A stretch of 11,878 bases of DNA, taken from contig JAJRTR010000137.1 of assembly GCA_024278215.1 (NCBI GenBank), forward strand, positions 1-11,878, written 5' to 3'. The notes below the pieces were generated by a model. It was not told the DNA's origin and did not search any database. It saw only the letters and a list, made by a program, of their open reading frames with translations. Both the position numbers and the translations under genes were made by a program. Positions 6,977 to 11,878 of this stretch are shown here, one piece after another (positions within the stretch are counted from its first letter, which is position 1; the number at the start of each line of letters is the position of its first letter). This DNA is from a bacterium (GTDB lineage: Bacteria; UBP15; UBA6099; JAJRTR01).

Positions 6977-7225
6977 ATGCCGCCAATCAAAATCAGAATA
7001 ACTGCATTTTCACGTGGAGAGGTGATCGGTGAGAAGCAACTCGATCCGCCGGATCACATTGCCGGTGTTCTCGAGGGAAAGACTCCGGCGCAGATGCGTG
7101 ATATATGCGACTCGATGGAACTGGAGTTCAACGCCGCTCTGGAAAAATCCCTATCCGAATCCGGCCTGAAGATCGAGGATACCCCACTTAAGTTTAAATT
7201 CGATATTGTTCTTGACCGCCAATAA
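6977..7225 (+). CDS. Hypothetical protein, small and soluble
   Basis: 82 residues from ATG 6977 (90 if the in-frame ATG at 6953 is used). The protein begins MPPIKIRITAFSRGEVIGEKQ and continues into an amphipathic, probably helical centre (MRDICDSMELEFNAALEKSLSESG) and a C-terminal strand LKFKFDIVLD. This suggests a small alpha/beta fold with flanking strands. One cysteine; no signal peptide or membrane segment. Start choice is uncertain: GGA lies seven bases before 6977, whereas 6953 has no ribosome site. It follows the VKOR gene by about 185 bases with its own promoter candidate, and a strong hairpin lies 110 bases downstream, so it may be monocistronic. I recognise no family. Coding confidence rests on sensible composition, isolation and the absence of a competing frame. 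Confidence 0.55.
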   Translation: MPPIKIRITAFSRGEVIGEKQLDPPDHIAGVLEGKTPAQMRDICDSMELEFNAALEKSLSESGLKIEDTPLKFKFDIVLDRQ

Positions 7226-7487
7226 CATTTAATGTTCTACATTTCTTTCTGGGCTCGAAAAAGACCGGAATTCGGAGTTCGGACCTCAGGTAAAGAAAAC
7301 TCTTGAAATATCATGCACAGAGTAAAGAATCACTTTTAACCGGATTTCTTTGTGAGAAATCCGGTTTAGCTGCATGGCACATAATTTCCCCGGATAAAGA
7401 TTATTAGCAACTGTTCACTGGAGGAGCATTGGAAATAATGCGTTAAACACCAGGAGATTCTTCGCTTCTCTCTGAATGACAACACAC
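7226..7487. other. Non-coding spacer before the palindromic element
   Basis: I see no convincing gene in these 262 bases on either strand. The stretch holds the hairpin at 7338-7366. It also holds AGGAGCATTGGAA at 7422-7434, which has an inverted partner at 7831-7843 (12 of 13 bases). A block at 7451-7480 (AGGAGATTCTTCGCTTC...TGAATGACA) resembles a dispersed repeat I have seen in unrelated genomes. Confidence 0.5.
7338..7366 (+). terminator. Strong hairpin, probable terminator
   Basis: AACCGGATTTCT and AGAAATCCGGTT form a perfect 12-bp stem around the five-base loop TTGTG. It lies 112 bases past the stop of the small unknown gene. The T run after the stem is short (GGTTTAG), so termination may be inefficient; it could instead be part of the repeat island that follows. 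Confidence 0.5.
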
Positions 7488-7670
7488 GTGAGCCAATTGC
7501 AAAATTATGATTCTGCTGCTTTTGGCTGCTATTGTCCATATAGCTGCGTTGTCGGTGCAAAATCGTCCTCGACGTACTCTACTAAGTACGACTGCGATGA
7601 TTTCAACCTCCGCCTTGCGCTGAACAATTCTGCTCGATCACGCTACGACATGATTTAGTATTTGGCTCAC
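7488..7670 (+). mobile_element. MITE-like element with terminal inverted repeats, full copy
   Basis: The ends are GTGAGCCAA (7488-7496) and TTGGCTCAC (7662-7670), exact inverted repeats of nine bases. Weaker complementarity extends to about 22 bases (17 of 22 matched). The centre is another dyad around GTACTctactaAGTAC. The element carries no gene and could fold along almost its full length. A second, diverged copy in opposite orientation lies at 1-142. No obvious target-site duplication is visible in the flanks, and no transposase is present, so any mobility would need an enzyme from elsewhere. Confidence 0.7.
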
Positions 7671-7692
7671 GGATTTTGAGTTTAACGGCACT

Positions 7693-7790
7693 ATCAGAAA
7701 TCTCTGGAATGCAAAAACGTAAGTTTTTGCAAAATGCGACTTCTTCACAGTTGCAACGACTTAGTCGTTGCATTCCAGGATATTTCAGAT
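7693..7790. repeat. REPIN-like pair of inverted hairpins
   Basis: Left unit: GCAAAAAC-gtaa-GTTTTTGC (7711-7730), a perfect 8-bp stem. Right unit: TGCAACGAC-tta-GTCGTTGCA (7752-7772), a perfect 9-bp stem. Each hairpin is bordered on its outer side by TGGAATGCAA or its complement. The flanks also pair with each other: 7693-7714 with 7768-7790, apart from two mismatches and one extra base. Compared as related units in opposite orientation, the stems differ at two positions with matching changes on the other side, so pairing is conserved. This is the architecture of a REPIN (two REP sequences facing each other). No gene overlaps it. Confidence 0.65.
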
Positions 7791-7984
7791 GTCCCATTGC
7801 GAACAGCTACCTGTGAACGAGTATTACTTGTTCCTATGCTCCTGCGTGTGAAAGCACAGATTATTATCGTTGATCAGGTTGCAGGTGCTGAGTTGAACAT
7901 ATTGTTTTAAGGCATAGTATGTAATATTATAACTCTATTAGTAGGATAAGCTCTAACTATCACTATTTTTGTCAAATCAGAGTC
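7791..7984. other. AT-rich non-coding spacer
   Basis: No gene is supported here. TTCCTATGCTCCT at 7831-7843 is the inverted partner of 7422-7434 and may close the repeat island. After about 7860 the sequence becomes AT-rich and leads into the promoter at 7985. I see nothing else of note. Confidence 0.4.
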
Positions 7985-8013
7985 TTGACTTGCTTATAAT
8001 ATCAACTTATAAT
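7985..8013 (+). promoter_or_regulatory. Near-consensus sigma70 promoter of the pab-folE-fhs operon
   Basis: TTGACT (7985-7990) and a perfect TATAAT (8008-8013) are separated by exactly 17 bases. This is the best promoter in the window. Transcription would start near 8020, leaving a leader of about 267 bases before pabA. No other promoter of similar quality is seen between here and fhs. Confidence 0.75.
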
Positions 8014-8073
8014 TTGTGAGTTTATTATGAGTTTGTTTAAAAGCATTATATAAGAGGTTAAAGAGGCGAAGCA

Positions 8074-8151
8074 ATGGATGTTGAGTCACGTCGGCAATCC
8101 GAACGCAGTGAATTGTTAAGGGGTTTTCTACATAAATTGGTGAATGTGTAA
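8074..8151 (+). CDS. Possible 25-codon leader reading frame upstream of pabA
   Basis: ATG at 8074 is preceded by GAGG with a seven-base spacer and opens a frame of 25 codons (MDVESRRQSERSELLRGF...) ending at TAA 8149-8151. The peptide is Arg- and Ser-rich, with no run of aromatic or other amino acids that would suggest classical attenuation. It lies within the operon leader, before the hairpin at 8190-8234. It could be a translated upstream frame that influences folding of the leader, or chance. I do not recognise the peptide. Confidence 0.3.
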   Translation: MDVESRRQSERSELLRGFLHKLVNV

Positions 8152-8189
8152 ATTTGCTGGACTTTGAATCGGTCCATATATATAATGAC

Positions 8190-8234
8190 GGGGTTTTGTC
8201 CGGTCAGTCCGGGGATTATAGAGTCGGAAACCCC
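8190..8234 (+). promoter_or_regulatory. Leader hairpin candidate before pabA
   Basis: GGGGTTT (8190-8196) pairs with AAACCCC (8228-8234). CCG and CGG continue the stem after a three-base bulge, giving about ten pairs, and the apical loop contains a small CCGG/CCGG repeat. It lies about 50 bases before the pabA start. It does not match the tetrahydrofolate riboswitch sequences I can recall. There is no T run, so it is not a standard terminator. Confidence 0.3.
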
Positions 8235-8286
8235 TTTCGGATTGACGTTTTGATAAAATGCTGAAAACGGATTGCGTGATACGCTG

Positions 8287-8886
8287 GTGAAGCTTCTTTT
8301 AATCGACAACTACGATTCATTCACATACAATTTGTATCAGCTTTTCGGTGAGCTTGGCGCAGACCAGGTTGTCCTGCGCAATGATGCGTTGGCTTCCGGT
8401 GAAGTGGAGCGATATGATGTTGACGCGATAGTAATATCGCCCGGTCCCGGAACACCTGCGGACTCCGGCGTATCAGGAGCGATCATTGCCGGATGGGCCG
8501 GTCGCATTCCGATACTGGGTGTATGCCTGGGTATGCAGTGTATTGCGGAGGTTTTCGGCGGTTGTGTGGGCAGGTCGGATGAGATAATGCATGGAAAGAC
8601 ATCCATGATCGAGCATTGCGGAACAGATATTTTTGATGAGGTGCCTTCACCCTGTGAAGTCGCCCGGTATCATTCACTCGCTGTCTACGATCTGCCTGTC
8701 TGCCTGGAGGTGACGGCAAAGACGGCGGACGGAGTTGTGATGGGGTTGAGGCACAGGGAAATGCCCTTATGGGGCCTACAGTTTCACCCGGAATCCTTCA
8801 TGACAAAGTATGGAACAAGGATGATGCAAAATTTTCTTGATAAGGTCGGTGAATATGAAGAGACTGTTTCCCGAAGAACAGCTTGA
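8287..8886 (+). CDS. pabA: Aminodeoxychorismate synthase glutamine amidotransferase subunit (PabA/TrpG type)
   Basis: 199 residues from GTG 8287. A class I glutamine amidotransferase: it hydrolyses glutamine and channels ammonia to the chorismate-binding partner. LLLIDNYDSFTYNL opens the protein, PGPGTP lies at 53-57, the nucleophile is C80 in GVCLGMQ, and H167 and E169 of QFHPES complete the triad. Sequence alone hardly separates PabA from TrpG; the partner gene downstream is PabB-like, hence the name, though the subunit may also serve tryptophan synthesis. GTG 8287 directly opens the conserved strand. The upstream TTG 8272 in frame adds five residues, and neither has a clear ribosome site. 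A ten-codon frame (ATG 8258) ends in TGA overlapping this GTG, so coupled initiation is possible. The end overlaps pabB by 32 bases. Confidence 0.92.
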   Translation: MKLLLIDNYDSFTYNLYQLFGELGADQVVLRNDALASGEVERYDVDAIVISPGPGTPADSGVSGAIIAGWAGRIPILGVCLGMQCIAEVFGGCVGRSDEIMHGKTSMIEHCGTDIFDEVPSPCEVARYHSLAVYDLPVCLEVTAKTADGVVMGLRHREMPLWGLQFHPESFMTKYGTRMMQNFLDKVGEYEETVSRRTA

Positions 8887-10327
8887 ACCAATAATTCGGG
8901 AAATACAGCTTCCGGCCTCGCTGGAAGCCTGTTACAGGAGAATCAGCGTAGCAACGCAGTATTCTTCTTACCTGAACAGCGGCACAGAACTGGATTCTGC
9001 CCGCTTTTCTTTTATATGTTGTGACCCATATCTTGTATTTCGGTCCAACGGCACACACCAGACTATAGAATACGAATCCGGAACGATATACAGACAGGGC
9101 GATCCGTTTCAAGTCCTCGATGAGATTCTTGAGGGGTTCGACGTTGTCACGGAATGGAGTGAGGCGCCCTTCCATGCCGGTGGTGTCGGCGCGTTCGGAT
9201 ATGATCTTGCACATAATATTGAAAAGCTTCCTAAAACCGCTTCAGACGATTTGAAACTTCCCGATCTTGTTTTTATTGTTTATAAAACTATCCTGATATA
9301 CGACAGGAGAAGAAAGAAAAGCTGGATAGCGGCGCTTGACTACGGCGCAGGCGCGGCAGAGAGGCGGGGGGCTGCTGAAAAGTGCATATCAAGGTTTGAA
9401 AAATGGATTGCGGCCCCTGTAATAGCCGACAGTCCGAAGAGCTCCGGCACGTCACCGCTCGAGTCGAATTTCAGCAGAGAACAGTATGTAGATTCAGTAA
9501 AAAAATGTCTCGAATATATACAAGCGGGCGATATCTACCAGGTAAATCTTTCGCAGCGATTTTCAGCGGGTCTGGACGTGGCGCCGGTGGACCTGTATCT
9601 GAAGCTGGCGCGGATAAACCCTGCTCCGTTCAGCGTTTATATGGATTGCGATTCGTTCCAGTTGATAAGTTCATCGCCGGAGCGGTTTATTAAAAAAACA
9701 GGTCGAAAAATCGAAACAAAACCGATCAAGGGAACCAGGCCGCGCGGGAAAACTGCGGTCGAAGACATGGCGCTGTCGGCGGAGCTTATGGAAAGCGAAA
9801 AAGACAATGCCGAACTCGCAATGATTGTGGACCTCGAGCGCAACGATTTTGGCCGGGTATGTGAATTCGGCACGGTACGTGTTGCCCGCGAGAGAGTGCT
9901 CGAAACTTATGCCACAGTGTTTCATCTGGTGTCCACGGTGGAGGGTGTGCTGAAGAAAGATTGCACAATCGGTGAACTTCTGCGGGCGACGTTCCCGGGC
10001 GGCTCGATCACGGGCTGTCCCAAGATTCGTTCGATGGAAATAATTGATGAACTGGAGCCGGTGACACGCGGTTTTTACACGGGTTCGATAGGATACATAA
10101 ATTTCGATGGAAATATGGATTTGAATATCGCTATCAGGACAATTACAGTCGTGGGAGATAAACTTTATTATAATGTCGGTGGCGGCATAGTTGCGGATTC
10201 CGATCCGCGGGCGGAATATGAGGAAACGCTGGACAAGGGTCGCGCACCAGCCGAGGCCGTGAAAACCGCAAGTCCGATGTACGATGAAAAACTTGTCGGA
10301 TTCAGGCGTGCCGGGGCAGTTGGATAA
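8855..10327 (+). CDS. pabB: Aminodeoxychorismate synthase component I
   Basis: 490 residues from ATG 8855. It aminates chorismate to 4-amino-4-deoxychorismate, the precursor of p-aminobenzoate for folate. The decisive residue is K292 in PIKGTRPRG (290-298): PabB carries this catalytic lysine where anthranilate synthase TrpE has alanine (PIAGT). Other chorismate-domain motifs are AGDIYQVNLSQRF (224-236), INPAPFSVYM (254-263), FPGGSITGCPKIRSMEII (380-397), GFYTGSIGYI (406-415) and YNVGGGIVADSDP (439-451). The N-terminal domain spans about 1-190. The usual VDLLRND reads VDLERND here, a small oddity. AAGG nine bases upstream supports ATG 8855 over TTG 8837. It overlaps pabA. No lyase domain is fused and no pabC follows, so the lyase must be encoded elsewhere. 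Confidence 0.94.
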   Translation: MKRLFPEEQLEPIIREIQLPASLEACYRRISVATQYSSYLNSGTELDSARFSFICCDPYLVFRSNGTHQTIEYESGTIYRQGDPFQVLDEILEGFDVVTEWSEAPFHAGGVGAFGYDLAHNIEKLPKTASDDLKLPDLVFIVYKTILIYDRRRKKSWIAALDYGAGAAERRGAAEKCISRFEKWIAAPVIADSPKSSGTSPLESNFSREQYVDSVKKCLEYIQAGDIYQVNLSQRFSAGLDVAPVDLYLKLARINPAPFSVYMDCDSFQLISSSPERFIKKTGRKIETKPIKGTRPRGKTAVEDMALSAELMESEKDNAELAMIVDLERNDFGRVCEFGTVRVARERVLETYATVFHLVSTVEGVLKKDCTIGELLRATFPGGSITGCPKIRSMEIIDELEPVTRGFYTGSIGYINFDGNMDLNIAIRTITVVGDKLYYNVGGGIVADSDPRAEYEETLDKGRAPAEAVKTASPMYDEKLVGFRRAGAVG

Positions 10328-10355
10328 AACACAGACAGGATACTGAAATCTGATA

Positions 10356-10925
10356 ATGGTCGATAAAGAAAAAATAGCGAACGCGGTAAGAGATATACTC
10401 GAGGCGATAGGCGAGGACCCGAACCGGGGCGATCTTGTCGACACCCCGTATAGAGTTGCAAAGATGTATGAAGAAATATTCTCCGGCATCGGAAAAGATG
10501 CGGCGCAGGAAGTGCGGATGATGGTGCCGGAGGAATATGACCAGATAGTTCTTGTCAAGGACATCCCGTTTTACTCGATGTGCGAGCACCACATGTTACC
10601 GTTTATTGGGAAATGCCATGTGGCGTACTTGCCGGAAGACGGGCGGGTAACAGGACTGAGCAAACTTGTGAGGGTTACAAGGTTATTATCGCGCCGTCTC
10701 CAGGTGCAGGAAAGGCTCACGGGAGAGATAGCGGCGGTACTGATGGAAACCCTTAAGCCGAAGGGGGTGATGGTGGTAATCGAGGCGGAACATCTCTGCA
10801 TGTCTATGCGCGGTGTGAAAGAAGCGGGGACATGCACTGTGACATCTGCGGTGAGAGGAATATTCAGGACCAACAGCCTGACACGTGAAGAAACCCTGGC
10901 CCTTATCAGGGATAAGCGACACTGA
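10356..10925 (+). CDS. folE: GTP cyclohydrolase I (type IA, zinc-dependent)
   Basis: 189 residues. It converts GTP to 7,8-dihydroneopterin triphosphate, the first step of the pterin branch of folate synthesis. Zinc ligands C76, H79 and C148 correspond to C110, H113 and C181 of the E. coli enzyme, in MCEHHMLPF and [10 protein letters not shown]. Catalytic H78 and H146 are present. [11 protein letters not shown] (30-40), the GLSKLVR motif (100-106) and the C-terminal [15 protein letters not shown] are typical, and the length is normal for the short bacterial form. The ribosome site is weak (AGGA about 15 bases away), so expression may rely partly on coupling to pabB, 28 bases upstream. It lies in the same operon as the p-aminobenzoate branch genes, so both halves of the folate molecule are supplied together. 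Confidence 0.96.
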   Translation: MVDKEKIANAVRDILEAIGEDPNRGDLVDTPYRVAKMYEEIFSGIGKDAAQEVRMMVPEEYDQIVLVKDIPFYSMCEHHMLPFIGKCHVAYLPEDGRVTGLSKLVRVTRLLSRRLQVQERLTGEIAAVLMETLKPKGVMVVIEAEHLCMSMRGVKEAGTCTVTSAVRGIFRTNSLTREETLALIRDKRH

Positions 10926-10947
10926 AACCAAAAATTTTATTTATAAA

Positions 10948-10953
10948 AGGAGG
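10948..10953 (+). promoter_or_regulatory. Consensus ribosome binding site of fhs
   Basis: AGGAGG, within AAAAGGAGGATTA, lies four bases before ATG 10958. It is the strongest ribosome site in the operon, while folE has a weak one and pabA none that I can see. This suggests much higher translation of fhs than of the biosynthetic genes, as expected for a catabolic or one-carbon flux enzyme. Confidence 0.75.
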
Positions 10954-10957
10954 ATTA

Positions 10958-11878
10958 ATGAGAGCAGTAGAAAAACTGAATTTAGAAAAAACATTCAAGA
11001 AGGACTACGAGGTTGCCGAGATCGGCGAGAAAGATATGCGCGAAGTATACGAACTCGCCGACGAACTCGACATCACGAAGGAAGAACTTATTCCTTATGG
11101 TCATTACATGGGCAAAGTGGACTTCGCAAAGGTGCTGAAAAGAAAGAAGAACGTACCGAACGCGAAGTACATTGAAGTGACGGCAATCACGCCGACACCG
11201 CTGGGTGAGGGAAAGACGACGACGACGATGGGACTTATTCCCGGACTCGGCAAGCGCGGCAAGAAAGTTACAGGCGCGATCAGGCAGCCGTCGGGCGGCC
11301 CGACGTTCAACATCAAGGGAAGCGCCGCCGGCGGCGGACGTTCCCAGTGTATCCCGCTGACACCCTTCTCGCTGGGGCTCACAGGCGACATCGACGCCAT
11401 CGTAAACGCGCACAACCTGGCGATGGTCGCCCTCACGTCGCGCATGCAGCATGAATTCAACAAAGACGACAAGTTCCTCAAATCCAGGAACATCAAAAAA
11501 CGCCTTAACATTGATCCGCGCAATGTGGAAATGAAATGGATCATGGACTTTTGCGCGCAGTCGCTGCGTGAAATCATTCTTGGACTGGGCGAGTCGAGAC
11601 TCGACGGTTTCATGATGAAATCCGGTTTCGCAATCGCCGTAAGTTCGGAAATCATGGCAATTCTGGCGGTATCGACCAGCCTGAAAGACATGTGCGACCG
11701 CATGGGCCGCATCATCGTAGCTTATGACAAATCTGGCAATGCCGTGACCACAAAGGACCTGGAAGTCGACGGCGCTATGTCGGCATGGATGGTTCGCGCG
11801 CTGAACCCGAACCTGCTCCAGTCGCTCGAAGGCCAGCCGGTCTTCGTACATGCGGGACCGTTCGCCAACATCGCGGTC
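10958..11878 (+). CDS. fhs: Formate--tetrahydrofolate ligase, 5' part (continues past the window)
   Basis: The first 307 residues are present, more than half of a typical 550-600; the frame is open at the right edge. The enzyme joins formate and tetrahydrofolate with ATP to give 10-formyltetrahydrofolate, the entry of formate in the methyl branch of the Wood-Ljungdahl pathway and in purine synthesis. The P-loop is PLGEGKTTTT (81-90) with K86. Family motifs include SEIMAILAVSTSLKDM (230-245) and GPFANIAV at the edge. The signature that is usually REPSLGPVFGIKGGAAGGG reads RQPSGGPTFNIKG then SAAGGG (109-127), and an insertion-like SRMQHEFNKDDKFLK (161-175) replaces the usual short loop. This marks a divergent FTHFS subgroup, which I recall from some anaerobic lineages. 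Its codon use is richer in C-ending codons than that of the neighbours. Confidence 0.93.
   Translation, partial: MRAVEKLNLEKTFKKDYEVAEIGEKDMREVYELADELDITKEELIPYGHYMGKVDFAKVLKRKKNVPNAKYIEVTAITPTPLGEGKTTTTMGLIPGLGKRGKKVTGAIRQPSGGPTFNIKGSAAGGGRSQCIPLTPFSLGLTGDIDAIVNAHNLAMVALTSRMQHEFNKDDKFLKSRNIKKRLNIDPRNVEMKWIMDFCAQSLREIILGLGESRLDGFMMKSGFAIAVSSEIMAILAVSTSLKDMCDRMGRIIVAYDKSGNAVTTKDLEVDGAMSAWMVRALNPNLLQSLEGQPVFVHAGPFANIAV

Noticed and set aside
8154-8264. A 36-codon frame from TTG (LLDFESVHIYNDGV...) in the pab leader
   Set aside because: No ribosome site, rare start and no resemblance to anything; more likely chance in a leader region.
8014-8286. Known tetrahydrofolate riboswitch upstream of pabA
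   Set aside because: I looked for the conserved cores of the two described classes and did not find them; only a generic bulged hairpin is present.
8855-10327. Anthranilate synthase TrpE instead of PabB
   Set aside because: The motif reads PIKGT with the PabB lysine, not PIAGT, and the neighbours are folate genes, not trp genes.
9671-10564. Minus-strand open frame of 297 codons opposite pabB and folE
   Set aside because: It spans two well-conserved plus-strand genes, has no recognisable motif and no ribosome site of note; a shadow frame.
10982-11851. Minus-strand open frames of 289 and 203 codons at the right edge
   Set aside because: The plus strand here encodes unmistakable formate--tetrahydrofolate ligase with an ideal ribosome site; the minus frames are its shadow.

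Overview
The window is bacterial chromosome with compact genes, standard start and stop codons, clear GGAGG-type ribosome binding sites and sigma70-like promoters. GC content is close to one half, falling in the spacers. The gene set (a complete start of folate synthesis feeding a formate--tetrahydrofolate ligase, a VKOR-type disulfide enzyme, and a DUF1015 protein) would fit an anaerobic or facultative bacterium with active folate-based one-carbon metabolism. I cannot assign a phylum from sequence reading alone.

Left part (1-2660). A partial copy of a dispersed palindromic repeat lies at the left edge. It is followed, on the minus strand, by a 681-residue protein with an N-terminal SEC-C zinc motif, helical HEAT-like repeats and a C-terminal TPR region resembling ST7. 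Upstream of it is a 53-residue CxxC...HxxxC protein with its own promoter. A rho-independent terminator separates these two from the next minus-strand cluster.

Middle-left (2660-5850), minus strand. Transcription order is a DUF1015 protein, a YjbQ-family protein, aspartate-semialdehyde dehydrogenase (asd) and a small basic protein of unknown function. Spacings are about 50, 29 and 10 bases, so this is probably one operon. The DUF1015 reading frame continues about 25 conserved residues upstream of its first usual start codon, so its true start is unresolved.

Middle-right (5850-7240), plus strand. A divergent intergenic region with a perfect 9-bp inverted repeat precedes a stand-alone VKOR-family membrane protein that carries a long acidic insertion. 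Next comes an unrecognised protein of 82-90 residues.

Repeat island (7240-7860). This stretch has no gene. It holds a hairpin, a 183-bp element with terminal inverted repeats (a second, inverted copy of the repeat at the left edge) and a REPIN-like pair of hairpins whose stems differ by compensatory changes.

Right part (7980-11878), plus strand. A consensus sigma70 promoter and a leader of about 270 bases precede pabA-pabB-folE-fhs. PabA and PabB together make 4-amino-4-deoxychorismate, FolE makes dihydroneopterin triphosphate, and Fhs charges tetrahydrofolate with formate. The operon therefore links folate supply to one-carbon entry. The fhs gene runs off the right edge.

I found no CRISPR array, tRNA, rRNA, transposase or phage gene, and no clear candidate for a wholly new multi-gene system. 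The most unusual material is the repeat island, the pab leader and the small zinc-binding protein.
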